From NCBI RefSeq assembly GCF_003171515.1, contig NC_089395.1:1798001-1862000 (forward strand): a stretch of DNA of 64,000 nucleotides. Reading direction: 5' to 3'. This DNA is from Pyrenophora tritici-repentis. Its lineage: Eukaryota > Ascomycota > Dothideomycetes > Pleosporales > Pleosporaceae. This document shows, one piece after another, positions 10,692 through 22,609 of the stretch (positions are counted from its first letter, which is position 1; each line of letters starts with the position of its first letter). A program made the translations under genes and the position numbers. Under the pieces are notes generated by a model. The model saw only the letters and a list, made by a program, of their open reading frames with translations, did not search any database and was not told where the DNA came from.

Positions 10692-12956
10692 ATGCTGCTT
10701 CCAGAGACAGACCATGCCGTCTTTAAGCGTTGGCTGCTACCGAAGCTTGAGACCATGTAAGACCTCGAGAAACTTTATTTCCCGACTTGAGCAACTGACG
10801 AGAGGCACAGCTCGGATGCCGAGGCAGGTGTTCTTGCAGACTATGTAGTCGCATTGGTTGCGACCGACGACACGGAAGCCAATATCCAGCGCAGCTGCAT
10901 TGAATCACTCGAGGATTTTCTTGGAGGAGAGAGTAAGTAGTAATCATGTGCGGTTTGGCGCACAACCAAGGCCGTCAAGAATGGTCGTTTGCTAACGGGT
11001 AATAGATACAGCAGCGTTTGTAAAAGATGTGATCGCAGCACTCAAAGAAAAGGCCTATCTACCGAAACCGACAGCAAATGCGCCTATCAAGTCCATTGTT
11101 GGGAGCGCAAACTTCGAATACGAGCCTCACCCATCCAACGTACCCTCGGATACACCCAGAGGTCCGGCTGCGACTAGAAACCAGACCGGGCATCGCCTCC
11201 CCGACCGCCCGACCGCACAAGGAATACAGGATGGGTCAAACCAGTCCAGGAAGCGTAAAGTGCTTGAGGGAGACCATGGTCATTCGTGGGAGGCGCAAGA
11301 TCCACACTACAATCGCAACGGTACTGGAAATAGGCCTGTGAAGCAAGCTGCACGTAGGGGTGGCAGAAATGCTATGCTGGGAGGTATGGAGCCACACAAT
11401 ACCTTTACTGGCTTTGCCTCGATGCCGAATTTCGTGACCTTGCCAGCACCGCCGCCAGGTCCTCTACCATTTGATCCTACAGACCCCATGGCTCTTTTTG
11501 CCATGGCCGCAGTTTTCGGCGCGAACCTACCTGGCATGCCTCCCCTGCCTTTTTCTAACGAAGGAAATAGTCGCAAAACAAAATGCATAAAATACCACGA
11601 GAACGGATACTGTGCGATTGGCAAATTGTGTCCGTACGAGCATGACGATGCTGCTGTTGAAGTCCCCGAGTACGATCCGGAACAATCACACCTAACCGTG
11701 AAGCCTAATGGATCCAAGGCTCGTGGCCAGCATCGGAGTACTAGAGGTGGCAAAGCACGCACGAAGTTTCCTCCATCACAGGATCCCTCCAACACCACAC
11801 TCGTTGTAGACCATATTCCCGAACCGAATTGCAACGAGGAAAGTGTGCGAAGCTACTTCTCCGAGTTTGGCAGCATTCTGGAAGTAGAGATGCACGCAGA
11901 CAAGCATTTGGCCATTGTCAAATTCGCTGATCGACCTGCTGCCAAACGAGCAAAGAATAGCCCCAAAGCTGTCTTTGAGAATAGATTTGTCAAGGTCTAT
12001 TGGCACACACCGGAGGTGGACGAGGAACTGGCCAAGGAAACAGAGAAGCTTGATCTTGAGGCCATTGCGATTAAGCAGGCAGAAGCCCAAAAGGCGTTTG
12101 AGGAGCGTCGCCGTAAGACGGAGGAAGCTGCTGCAAGAGCCGCTGAGATTGACAGGCAATTAAAGGAGAAGAACGAGGAGATTGAGGAAATCAAGCGCCA
12201 ACTCGCAGAGTTATCGGGCGAGGTTACCGACGACTTTGCCCAGACTCTCGAGACACTGCAAAAGGAAGCTGCCGAGCTTTTCAACAAGCACGATGCTTAT
12301 GAGTCCTCTGCCCGTGGCCGTGGTCGCGGCGTATACCGCGGCGCTTACCGAGGCCACGGCTTCGCTCCCTCCAGAGGCGGCTACCGAAGTCGTGGACGGG
12401 GTTTCACCGCATTTGGTGGCAGCGCAGTCAAGAGACTCGATAACAGACCCAGACGTCTAGCCGTATCGGATATCGAAGCAAACACCTCGCGAGACGAAGC
12501 ATTACGCCAACACCTCCTTGTAAGCAGCCCCTCCCCTTCCCCGTCCTTATCTCTCGCATACTAACCACATTACCCCCCTTCCCCTAGAACAACCCCGGTT
12601 GCACAACCATTGAGCGTCACCCTGAAGAACCAAACGCCCTTATCCTCACCTTCAAAGAACGCTACCAAGCGGAGATGTTCCTTGATGAATCTCTTTCTAT
12701 CCCGGATGTTGGTAAGCTTGAGCTCGCATGGATTTCTAATGATGCTTTTGGCGGGCTGGGTGCAAGTACTACGACGCCGACGGAGAATGAGCCTGCGTCT
12801 GAATCTACTGACATTAAGTGTGAAGACGATGGCGATGACGATGACTCTTCCGCTACCGTCGGAGAGGCTGAGGGTCACGCTGGGCAGCAAGTGGGTAATG
12901 GCGGTGGCGGGGATGCGGATATGGATGTTGCGGATGATGTGGATCAGTGGATGTAG
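10692..12956 (+). CDS. CCCH zinc-finger and RRM protein, RBM26/RBM27-like
   Basis: Four exons: 10692-10756, 10811-10932, 11006-12519, 12588-12956, about 689 aa. The exon-3 acceptor could also be 6 bases further on. Order of parts: an N-terminal helical PWI-like segment (residues 1-85); disordered stretch; a CCCH finger CIKYHENGYCAIGKLCPYEH with spacing C-x8-C-x5-C-x3-H; an RRM beginning TLVVDHIPEPNCNEESVRSYF; a long coiled coil rich in Glu/Lys/Ala; an RGG-like region (ARGRGRGVYRGAYRGHG); and a C-terminal RRM-like piece ending in an acidic tail. This layout matches metazoan RBM26/27 and fission-yeast Rmn1, linked to nuclear RNA decay through MTREC/PAXT-type complexes. The family call is from architecture; the precise role is inference. 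Confidence 0.82.
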
Positions 12957-13746
12957 ATGTAAGTGTGTTTGCGGGATGGGATATGGTCTCTTTCACTTCT
13001 TAGTCTTTCTTTCTAGCGGGTTTATATCTTTTAGTCGGTTGGTATGGGTGGGGGGTTTTCATTTTGGTGCGGAGTAGGCGTGGGGGTAGGAGTATATAGC
13101 ACGGGTGGAGGAATTCCCTCTTCATTTACTGGGGGGTTTCTGCGGGAAAGGGTAGGGAGGGTATGTGTTCATTACTTAGACATGTGTATGTAGTAGATTA
13201 ATTAATATTTGTAATAACTATATTTCTAAGCATATTGTTTTTCTTGGTAGGGCTTTACACTAAGTGCGAAAAGGAAATAACGTAACTAGGAATGCATTCT
13301 ATTCGGTGATTGTTGATTGATTGTCTTGCGAAGGAGAACTATAGAAGAGCTAGATATAGGAGGTCTAGTCTAAGCGCTGCTCAGACGCCGCGATCAGTGC
13401 GCCTGTCCGCGTGACTAATATCAGTGCGCCTGCTCGCGTGACCGGGATCAGTGCGGCCGATCGCGTGGCTGAGATATCGTTGATATCTGTGATCCGACAG
13501 TTTTCGTTATTTCATCTCGCGGAAAACGTGTGTACGAGATCAGTACTTCACAACACTTGAGTTGTCTTTGAAGGGACCTTGCGTCTAGAATTAAATATTA
13601 AAATCGTACTTGGATAGACTTGATTGTGTGCTCTATCCTGCTGGAAACTTAGATAAGACAGACAACTTGACGAGATAAACTTTAACCACAAACAAATCCC
13701 CCCCCTATCTAACCTTCCCCTCCTCCTCCTTCTCCTCCTCCCCCAA
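12957..13746. other. Intergenic between convergent genes
   Basis: No gene. Holds a 27-bp tandem repeat (listed separately) and an imperfect CCT-rich tract near 13717-13745 just beyond the stop codon of the gene on the other strand. Confidence 0.6.
13393..13473. repeat. Three tandem copies of a 27-bp GC-rich unit
   Basis: Units at 13393-13419, 13420-13446 and 13447-13473 each begin atcagtgcg and contain cgcgtg; the first two differ at few positions, the third more. The block is much richer in GC than its flanks. It does not encode protein and has no CRISPR-like spacers. It could be a minisatellite or a fragment of a dispersed repeat. Confidence 0.75.
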
Positions 13747-15045
13747 CTAAACTAACCCCACAATCTTCCCCGCGCCCCCTTCCAGCCTAATCCTCAATAC
13801 CACGCCCGGAAAAACCCTCCCATCAACCCCCCCATTCCAATCTGGCTGATATGGCAACTGATTCACATTAACATACAACCACCCATCCTGACCGACCGTC
13901 ACCCCATCCGGCCATATTATCCTCGGATCCCTAACCCACGCCACCGTCTGTAGCGTGCGTGGGTCGTATATATAAATAGCGTTTTGCTCCGGCATACACA
14001 TGTAAACCCGGCCGTGGTCGTCGCCTTCGAAGCCGTTTGCGTTTCCACCGCGTCCACCGAGGTGGGCGATGGCGTTTTGAGCGGCGATGTCTGCGAGGGG
14101 GGAGGGCGGGGCGCGGAGGAAAGATGCGGGGATACTGTAGAGTTTGTTTGAAGTCAAGGGGGAGTAGAAGATTGTTTCGCCATCCGGAGATATCTGAATG
14201 CCGTCGTTACCTTCGCGTAACGTCTGCACTTCTCCACCATCACCACCACCACCGCCGGGAATACGCTGGTAAAACGGGTGTCCTTGGTAACTCGGTACAT
14301 CGCGGGGAGCGCGCAACGTACTAGCATCTTGCGTTAACCGGCGCCAACTCTGCCCCGTGCCTAGATCCAGCATGATGAACCCGGGCCGTCCTTCATCGCT
14401 GCTGTCGATTATATACACGATTCCGCCGCCTGAAGCCGTAACGGACGGACGCAGGTCGAGACGTATGTCGTTCATGTAGGAGTCTGGATAATGCACTGAT
14501 ACGGGGAACGTGTATGTCGCATACACCGTATCGTTATCTAGACTAATCGCCAGGATCTTAGGGCCGCCGGGCGCAGCGTACGGCATACTAGGCGTGCCAT
14601 CGGCATCATGGATAGTAGGTCGCCCGGTATCAACGACCCAGAGGGTTTCAGGGCGGAGGGCGGATGCGGGGGTGATGTAGAGTGCTTGTACGCTTATCAA
14701 GCCTGTGGAGTTGTTGCTGCCGAATGGGATGTCGGACCAGGATGTGTTTAACTGCGAGACGGGGACTTGGTGGGAGAGTGAGGGGTATGGTTTTTCAGCT
14801 GTTTTGTTGACGGCTTCGCCGAGCGTGTAGGCGTAGGTGCCGCGGGTGTAGGTTGCGAAGAAACGGCCGGTTGAGGAGATTGCGAGGCCGATGGGCCATT
14901 GGGTGTGGTAGTAGTGGTATTCTTCCATGGGAGGGCCGTGGGTGCCATTGTCGGTGCGAAGGATGGTGGAGCTGCTGTCCTGGAAGGTTATTTGGGCTGT
15001 TGAGGGGGTGAGGAGGACGAGTAGGGAGAGTATGTGGGACTTCAT
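13747..15045 (-). CDS. Secreted Yellow/major-royal-jelly-type beta-propeller protein
   Basis: Single exon, 432 aa. A clear signal peptide MKSHILSLLVLLTPSTA precedes a mature chain beginning QITFQ. Family marks include QWPIGLAISSTGRFFATY near the N-terminus, LWVVDTGRP, VYIIDSSDEGRPG, GNDGIQISPDGETIFYSPLTSNKLY, and RIIWPDGVTVGQDGWLYVNVNQLP near the C-terminus, which form the blades of the Yellow/MRJP six-bladed propeller. N-glycosylation sequons (NGT, NKT, NTS, NNST, NDT) fit an extracellular protein. Fungal members have mostly unknown function; some bacterial and fungal relatives are annotated as lactonase-like, not provable here. The gene faces away from the La gene and converges on the RBM26-like gene. 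Confidence 0.85.
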   Translation of the reverse strand: MKSHILSLLVLLTPSTAQITFQDSSSTILRTDNGTHGPPMEEYHYYHTQWPIGLAISSTGRFFATYTRGTYAYTLGEAVNKTAEKPYPSLSHQVPVSQLNTSWSDIPFGSNNSTGLISVQALYITPASALRPETLWVVDTGRPTIHDADGTPSMPYAAPGGPKILAISLDNDTVYATYTFPVSVHYPDSYMNDIRLDLRPSVTASGGGIVYIIDSSDEGRPGFIMLDLGTGQSWRRLTQDASTLRAPRDVPSYQGHPFYQRIPGGGGGDGGEVQTLREGNDGIQISPDGETIFYSPLTSNKLYSIPASFLRAPPSPLADIAAQNAIAHLGGRGGNANGFEGDDHGRVYMCMPEQNAIYIYDPRTLQTVAWVRDPRIIWPDGVTVGQDGWLYVNVNQLPYQPDWNGGVDGRVFPGVVLRIRLEGGAGKIVGLV

Positions 15046-15518
15046 TTTGGCGAAGTGTTTGATGAGTTCAGACTTGTGATTGAAAGAAAACTACAAACTC
15101 GAGATATTCTTAAAAGAGCACTCCATCGTGATGTCAGTGTCAACGTCATACCTAGACACTGCCCTTACGTCTGTGACTCCATGACGTTGAGTAGTTCCGG
15201 GGATAAGGGCCCTTGGTCGTACCTGCATGAGATGGTGCGGGCGATCGGTTGATCTCACGGCAAGAAAACAACAGACTAGAATGAAATATCATCCCTCATT
15301 CGGCCAGATTTATGATCATGAACTATATGCAGCCATTCAATGGAGACACGTGTATCATAATGATACGAGAGAACTTTTTAACAAACCCAAGCCAGTTCGC
15401 CCAGACATGAAAGGTATCGTAGAGACGACCATGTGAAGTAGAAGATCCGTCAACGCCCGCAAATGCAATGAGATCCATGGAGATCCACGTTCAAGTGGCC
15501 AATACCCAATATGCAGCT
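15046..15518. other. Intergenic, promoter of the Yellow-type gene and 3' side of La
   Basis: No gene supported. No clear promoter motif seen. Confidence 0.55.
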
Positions 15519-16966
15519 CTACTCATCCTCCTTGATCTCAAGCTTGTTCTTCTTGGGGCTGGCCTCGTTGTCGTCAGTTTCAGCCTTGCGCTTGTTAGAC
15601 GTTGCATCAGAGACATCCTTGATGATGGGAACACCGTGGCCGTCGCGCTCAATCTCCTTCTTTTCTTCCTTGCGGCTGCCACGGTCGTTCTTGCCGCTCT
15701 TGAAGCGGTCGCGACGCTTGTTCCAGTCATTCTCGTCGACGGAGCCGCTGCGGTCGCGACGACGGTTATCACGGTCCCTGTGACCGTTGGTCTTGCGTCC
15801 GCGACCACGGTTGTAGTTGTTGTTGTTGTTGTGGGGTCGGGAGCCTCCGTTGGCCTCACGCTGCTTCTTGCGGGCCTCATACTTTTCCTGCTCGGTCATG
15901 AGGTGGTCAGGCTTGATGCCCTTCTCGGCGCACTTCATCTCAATGTACTCCTGCTTGCCCATGGCAGTGAGTTCGTTGTCGTTGAACTTGGGCTTGGGGT
16001 CGAGAGCGAGGAACTGCTTCTGGGAGTCCTCAGAGTCGAACTCGACAAAGACGCTACCCTTCCAGGTGCCGTTGTCTTCGCGACGCATGCGAACTTGGAC
16101 AGCGCCGTAGGGACGGAAGAACTTCTCAAGGGCGATCTGGCCGGATTCCTCCTCGCTACCGAAGCCCTTGGCGTACACACTAGTTGCCATATTGTTGGAT
16201 GAGGCGTTCTTGAGGCGGTAGAAGAGTTCCTCGGTGGAGGGGTTCTTCTCGTCGTCACCATCTTCAACAGGTACGGTGATTGCCTCCCTGCGCTTGACAG
16301 CCTCGCTACCAGGCTTGCTGTACTCGCCGTCGTCAACAACAACCAAGTCCTTGCTGTCACGGAGAGCTGCCACAACAGCACTGTAGGGCTTGAAGCGGCG
16401 CATTCGCGAGAAGGTGCAGACGTGGTGGATTGAGACAGGCTTGTTCTTGGGACCTTCAGTCTCCATGAACATATGGTGATCGCTTGCAAGGTTGGCTCTG
16501 GAGAAGTAGAACTCGACCTTGGTGGGTTAGTAAGTGAAGCGAGTTAAGAAGAAAGAGTCATACCTGAGAGCGGATCTCTTCCGGGTCGTCAGACTCGGGA
16601 AGCTTCTCAAACTCGCGGTTGTGAGGCCTGCGCAACGTTAACATTGAAAAAGTCAAGTTTGTAACTTCAAACATACTTCTTGCGGTAGTTGTTGTTGTTG
16701 TTGTTATGGGCACCTCGACCGCCACGACCTCCTCTGCCGCCGCGACCGGGGCGACCATTACGGTCGTCGCGGTCGTTGCGACGGCCATTCTTCTCTTCAG
16801 AATTGCCGTTGAGAGCCCACTTCTCTTCTCCCTCTTCAGTCTTTGTAGTCTTGCTGTTGGACTCGCTGGACTCGGTCTTTGCGCCAGTCTCGACCTGAGC
16901 GGAGCTCTCAGTCTTGACCTCTGCGGGGTTGGCAGCAGCCGCACCAGTTACTGCAGTGTCGGCCAT
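15519..16966 (-). CDS. LHP1: La protein (LARP3), RNA polymerase III transcript chaperone
   Basis: Three exons on the minus strand: 16966-16677, 16627-16564, 16517-15519, giving 450 aa. La binds the 3' UUU-OH end of new polymerase III transcripts such as pre-tRNA in the nucleus. The N-terminus is low complexity with RGG-type repeats (GRGGRGGRGGRGAHNNNNNNY). The La motif runs from about residue 105 (DPEEIRSQVEFYFSRANLASD) to 195 (STEELFYRLKNAS). An RRM follows (SVYAKGFGSEEESGQIALEKF through WKGSVFVEFDSEDSQKQFL). A basic tail with DRDNRRRDRSGS and KKNKLEIKEDE ends the protein. The La-motif start is split across the third exon boundary, which confirms the splicing. The start shares a 260-bp divergent promoter with the uS4m gene. 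Confidence 0.93.
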
Positions 16967-17226
16967 TCTTGCGACTTCTTTTGTTAGAGTCGCGTAACTT
17001 TCTACAACGTGTTAGGATACTTTCTCTGTCTGGTCAACAGCAAGTAGAGTTGGCGCGGCGAGTGAAAGTTTCGTGTAGAGAGAACGAGCTATGGGCTTGG
17101 TGGGGAATTTTCTAATGCAAGCTGCGCACGGTCCTCCCCGCCTCAACCACGGATTTGCAGCCTTTGGCCGCTATTGTGCCAACGGCGAACAATACCAATT
17201 GATCCGCCTTCACCTCGACCTTCACC

Positions 17227-18609
17227 ATGCCGAGGAAGAAGCCGAGGTTCCATTCGCTGAAGAAGCTGGTAGGCATAACAATGGGAGGAGAAATGCGGTA
17301 ATTGGGCGCTGACGCAGTGCAGAATGTGCGCCAGAACTGGTCTAGATGGTCGTTATACGCTCTCTCGCAGCTGAAGCAGCCAAACCTATCGACTCGAACA
17401 TATTTCCAGCAGAAATGGACGGCCAAGGCATCGACAAGAGCTTACCATGGCGAGCACATACGGGAGAAGAAGTGGAAGCACATGTTCAGAAGGAACCTAC
17501 CCGCAGTCGTCGCCATGGACCATAGATATCTCGCCCGTCACGATGGATCAGAACAAGCCGCAGGGCGAGGAATGGGAGCAGATCAAGCAGAAAAAGCCCG
17601 CACACCACCCATGACGCCGTACATGCAAATGGCCTACTACCCCCTCGAACGACGACTGGACACGGCCATTTTCAGAGCCCTCTTTGCAAGCAGTGTACGA
17701 CAAGCTCGACAGTTTGTCGTACATGGATTGGTCAAGGTCAATGGCAAGAAGGTGTGTAATATCTCCTATCACTTCCAAACCTGTCACTGACCCCACCAGA
17801 TGATATACCCCGGCTACGCCCTCAACCCCGGTGACATGTTCCAAGTAGAGCCCTCATCCGTCATGTTCGCAACCGGTGCACCAAAAACGCGATCCTCAAC
17901 CGCCCGCCGGGTAACCAAAGAAAAAGCCGCCGCCCGCGCCGAAGCCCGTGAGCAAAGCGGTGGACAAACCCCCAAACAGTCCCCCCAAACCGACCTCACC
18001 ACCTCCTCAGCGCGCGAAGAGCCCACACCCGCAGAACTGAAAAAACAACTCCAAGACCTAATGCAGCAAGTCGACGGCGTCCTCGCCGAAGACGTAAAGG
18101 CAAAAGACAAGCAAAAATTCCGTGCCTTCCGCCAATCCGTCCGCCGCGCAATCTCCCTCTGGCGCTCTGCAAACCCGGAAACTATATCTACCCTAGACAC
18201 GCAATTCGAATTCCTCAAAACGCAAATCGCTGAACGCCAGGCCGAACTGTCTTCCTCCTCATCCCAATCTTCCCGCGATCGCAACGACACCACCGCAAAC
18301 GAACCCCTCATCTCAGACGAAGACCAAGCCCGCCTGCGCTCTGCGTTTGAAAAATTACGCCTCGAAACTGAACATACGTCTGCGTGGAATAGACGCAACG
18401 CTCAAGCGCCGTATGCGACACCCTGGCGTCCTAGGGATTATATGAGTGCGTTTGCGTTTATACCACGGTATCTCGAGGTTAATCAGAATGTTTGTGCCGC
18501 GGTTTATTTGAGACATCCCGTTGCGAGACAGGGGCTTGCCGAGGTGCCGACGCCGTTCCATATTGAGACGGGGCAGTTGGCTTTTAACTGGTATTTGAGG
18601 AATCGGTAG
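17227..18609 (+). CDS. NAM9: Mitochondrial small-subunit ribosomal protein uS4m
   Basis: Three exons, 17227-17268, 17323-17751, 17800-18609, give 426 aa. The first exon encodes only [14 protein letters not shown]; joining it to [16 protein letters not shown] uses the GTGCAG acceptor and the branch point gctgac. The S4 RNA-binding domain lies at about residues 118-175 ([44 protein letters not shown]). A long Glu/Lys/Gln-rich insertion follows, and the conserved C-terminus contains [21 protein letters not shown] and [14 protein letters not shown], as in fungal Nam9. It acts in the mitochondrial ribosome. The basic N-terminus may serve as targeting signal. Confidence 0.92.
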
Positions 18610-19393
18610 ATGGGGATGTGTGGGATGGGGAGAGAAGGGGTGTGTATATTATGTAGATGGGCTGCGAATATTCGTGCTGGATTAGAAATGGGAAGATATG
18701 GCATGATGGATTCGCATAGTGAGGATAGACGAGGACTTGTGTATGTATGGGGGTTTGTATATATATGATGTTTTGCTTATCTTTATTATAAAACTCCAAC
18801 TTCAACAAATCACTCCAAATATCACTCCACCTATTAGAAAAAACACCCGCCGAATACAGAAAAACCAAAACAACTAACTAGGCTATTACTCTTACTTATA
18901 CAAACACTAAACCAACCCACAAACGAGAACATTATTAGTTTATAGCTAGTGCGGTCATGTCCTCTAAACCCACCACTACTACCACAACTTCTGTTGGGCC
19001 AGTAACATGACCCAGTTTAGTCAAGTCTTTATATATGATTTGTCAACATGATGACGACGATTGAATAAACGCCCCTTTTATGCCTTTATGCCTGCGGGAA
19101 ATGAATCGCAGGGACAGGAAAAGTTTGTGCAATGGAGAGGGATTGCGGAGCGAGCGGGAAGATGTGTTTCCTGTTTCACAAGGCCGACGAGAGGGAACTG
19201 ACTGCTCAGCCAGCGGAACTGTGTATTATGAGTCGTGCTGCTCGTGGCGGGGGCTGCGTGGTGAGCGCAATTGACTATACGCGTGCATCGCGTGCATCGC
19301 GTACAACGTTGCCAGTGATGGAGATTGTTCATCGAGGGGGTACCAGATATGCAAGACCAAAGACGTGAGGAGAGTGTGTCCGGAGTCCACCCC
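18610..19393. other. Intergenic between convergent genes
   Basis: No gene supported. The stretch 18640-19080 is AT-richer than the coding flanks. Nothing further seen. Confidence 0.6.
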
Positions 19394-21356
19394 TCAGTCA
19401 GCCTCAGATTCCTCGTCCAGCGTCAGTATGCTCACGGGATAACGAAGGGTTTCTGCGCTCTGCCTTGGACTAACGTCGACAACACTACTGTCGGCGGTCC
19501 AGCGCGAGCTTACTTCCGACGGCGTCGACGTAGCCGCATAACCGCGGAGGCCGTTGGCTACTACTTCGGACATCTCGCGGTCGGAGTCGTAGTTGGGTGG
19601 CTCCGTGGGTGTGTCAGACCGGTAGCTGGGTAAGCTATCTGTGCGTGACAATGGCCTGGACGGGATCTCTGGGAGGGACGTGGGAGGGTATGTGGAAGCT
19701 GTGGAAAGTGGCGAGTACGGGACTCTAGGTTGTTGCTGATGTCTACAGGTGCAAGGTGCATGCGTGATGGCCCTGCCTTCTTCAGCATCCCTCACCAGGT
19801 CGTTGACGACATCGTGTGCAACCCTTAGTTGACGAATCTCTTCTTGCATTGCTTCTTCGAGTATGCCCTCTTGGTCTGCGATGAGCGCTCGTTTCTCCTC
19901 GTAGTCTGCGATGCGCTGATTGTCACGGCGTGCCCAGTTGCCGCGCCACCAGTTGCGCCATGCGTGTTGGCGAGCTGCTCGGCGGTAGGCACGAGCGTTG
20001 AGTCGTTCCTCTCGAGCGGCAGCACGTTCAGTGCGGGTTCGGAGGCTGCTGCACTTGTGCCGGATTACGGCCAAGAGCGAGCCACAGCAAAGTAAGCCAA
20101 CAGCAATCTCGAGAGCTAGAATGTAAGGGGATTCATTAGTTGGCCGTGGTGGAAGTTCATCCTAGAAACGTTAGTTCAAGAGCGGCTTCCGTATCTCAAA
20201 CAACATACTGCCAACGCCTGGTATGGTGGCGGAGTCGTCGTGGCGTTCAGGTGATCATCAGTGGCCTGGGTCACCTGCGCGACGTGAGTATGCGCCTTGG
20301 CAAATGTCTGTTCAGGATGGCCCATCTCTTTGGATGTGTGTTTGGGTTGGAACCGAAAGTACACTATCCTCCAAGCACCATGAGCTTTGTCAGCGATAGT
20401 CTTGATGATGCACGAGATTCCGTCACATTGACCCAACTCTTGCGAGAAGTTCTGTGCTTCTTTCCTGAAATGCGCGTGTAGTTGCTTCTTCTTTTTGGCA
20501 ATCAGTGATTGAAGTTCTTGGAGTTCGGCCTCAAGATTGTTCAGCTCACGAATGTCGTCCTCTAGTGATTGGGATTTCTCTTTCGGCGGACGATCGGTGC
20601 TGTTGGGCAAGACAAGGCGAAGAGACTTGGGCGGTTTGCGCCAGGATTCGGCGACGTCCTTGTTACTTGCGGAAGGGTTGGGGGCTGACTCGAGCCTGAG
20701 TAGTGACGGAGGTGATGTCTGAGGTTTGAACGAGATGGTGAAACCAGAAGGTGACTTTATGGGCTTGCCGTCAATAGCCTTGATGTTGACTGTCACGACC
20801 TGTGCTGCTTCCGTCTCCTCGCTAGCGTGAAGACAAGCCGTCTTCCACTCGAGGTCCAAGGCGCGCGGCAGATACCACTCATTCTGTGTAAGGTCGGTAA
20901 CGCCTTGGTAGGAACCAGAGCCAGATGCGAAGTCGCCGTTCCACTCTTGGGGAAGGAACACTCCGTTTAGGGTAATGTTGGAGGAACCACAAGCTTGATC
21001 TTGAGCATGACTTGTGAAGCTTAGAATCTAGCAAGTGTGAGCAGGTGGGATGTATTTAGAAGCCTGAGGGTGGGCCTTACCAAAGACTCGTCATCTTGGT
21101 CCGTGTGATGATGGCCAAGACAGCCAGTGCAGGGAACGCTGAAGGTAGCTTGCGCGTAGTTTTGTTGAAGGTCTAACAACGTTCAGCAGCTGCCTGGGCA
21201 TGGCAAACTTGTACCTGTATAAGAAGAGAGCGTACCTAGTTGCAAGACGTTGTTGTCTGGTCGCGCAACTTGGTGCCCTTCTCGGGGTATGACAGCGGCC
21301 CACACTGGCGCCGCCCACGCGAGAGCTGAGAGCACCTTTGACTTGAACGAAGGCAT
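19394..21356 (-). CDS. Unrecognised type I membrane protein with coiled-coil cytoplasmic side
   Basis: Four exons on the minus strand: 21356-21236, 21172-21081, 21027-20209, 20161-19394, giving 599 aa; every junction keeps frame with CTAAC or TTGCTAG-type intron ends. A signal peptide (VLSALAWAAPVWA) is followed by a small Cys-containing luminal domain (FSVPCTGCLGHHH, SHAQDQACGSSNITLNGVFLP), a predicted coiled coil (DIRELNNLEAELQELQSLIAKK), one membrane helix at about 357-378 (YILALEIAVGLLCCGSLLAVI), then an Arg/Glu-rich helix and a Ser/Pro-rich tail. The layout is common among uncharacterised filamentous-fungal surface proteins. I do not recognise a functional family. Confidence 0.82.
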
Positions 21357-22106
21357 AGTGGAACCGTCTATCCGGAATAGAAACACGAGCGAAAAAAAGA
21401 GGGACACTGGCGAATAGCGCAAGAATCAAACGCCGACGCGCAGAGAGAGCGAAGACTGGCGGGTTGGAACAGATGTTCGTCCCGACTGCTTCGGAATCAG
21501 GCACCAGTCGAAGGGCGTTGTGGTGTATTAAGTGCACGCAGCTGCTAGTGGGCCGTGGCTGCGGTCAGCAGCGTGGCTTAGACGTCGCTTCACCCTTCAG
21601 CACTGCTAGATGCAGTGTGATGAAACGCTGGGACATGGAAGGCCTGAGAGAGAGTGCGTGAGAGGAAAGTCAGTTGCGATAGTGGTTGATGTACGTAGTA
21701 TGCGCATGTGGCACGGGGACGCTATCTGCATCCCACATTCGACATCATCTTTGCTAGATGGCCAAGTTTTCATTCAAGGCGTCCAAGACTGAACGAAAGC
21801 AGAATAGACTTCAATGTATAATATTCACAGTATCATCCTAACAACTCGCCGTGGATGTGATGACGCCAATGGGAGCGCTCGAAGATCCGCAGGTGCTGCT
21901 TCTGCCAAGACTTGCTAGAGCTTGGGCCACTCTCACGATGATGTGAGGGACATGATATTGCCCGGTCCGACGACCTTCATTACACATCAATCTACCCCAA
22001 CCACGCCCAGCTCTAAAGACGTTTATAAGAGAGTCACAGTGTCTCTCTTGTACGATTCATCAAAACGTAAGAAGCGCGCAATTGCGCAAACTCACAGACC
22101 GACAGT
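21357..22106. other. Intergenic between divergent genes
   Basis: Shared upstream region of the membrane-protein gene (minus) and LSM4 (plus). Short open frames have no support. No motif named. Confidence 0.6.
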
Positions 22107-22609
22107 ATGGTACGTGGCACCTTGCAATCGAACAGCCTTCTTATAAATTGTCTAACTGGGCCTCTAGCTTCCACTAGGTCTATTAACTGCCGCGACCGGG
22201 CACCCTATGCTGGTTGAACTGAAGAGCGGCGAAACCCTTAACGGACTCTTAGTCAATTGCGACACATGGATGAACCTCACACTACGAGAGGTTGTGCAAA
22301 CGAGCGCCGACGGTGACAAGTTCATGAAACTACCAGAGATCTACGTTCGTGGAAGTACAGTGAGTGTGGAAGTGTCTGTTATATCTGGTCTCTGCTGACA
22401 ATTGCTAGATCAAGTACCTTCGAGTGCCGGACGAAATTGTCGACGTCGTAAAGGAACAACAGGCCAAGGACCAGGCGAACCGGGGCGGCCGAGGAGGTGG
22501 CATGCATGGACGCGGAGACCACCGGGGCGACCGCGGGGGAGGTAGGGGCATGAGGGGGCGCGGACGCGGACGTGGAAGAGGAGGCGGTGGCGGTGGTGGT
22601 GGTGCTTGA
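22107..22609 (+). CDS. LSM4: U6 snRNA-associated Sm-like protein LSm4
   Basis: Three exons: 22107-22109, 22168-22359, 22409-22609, giving 131 aa. The first exon is the ATG alone; intron 1 begins GTACGT directly after it. Joined, the protein starts [22 protein letters not shown], the expected LSm4 N-terminus. Sm1 contains [14 protein letters not shown] and Sm2 [17 protein letters not shown]. The C-terminus is a Gly/Arg-rich RGG tail ending in a glycine run, as is usual for LSm4. LSm4 belongs to the LSm2-8 ring on U6 snRNA in the nucleus and the LSm1-7 ring in mRNA decay. Confidence 0.94.

Noticed and set aside
13393..13473. CRISPR array
   Set aside because: Units are contiguous with no spacers, only three copies, in a eukaryotic genome.
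15468..16202. 244-codon hydrophobic plus-strand ORF over the La gene
   Set aside because: Hydrophobicity arises from reading La's charged codons in reverse; the La exons explain the sequence fully.
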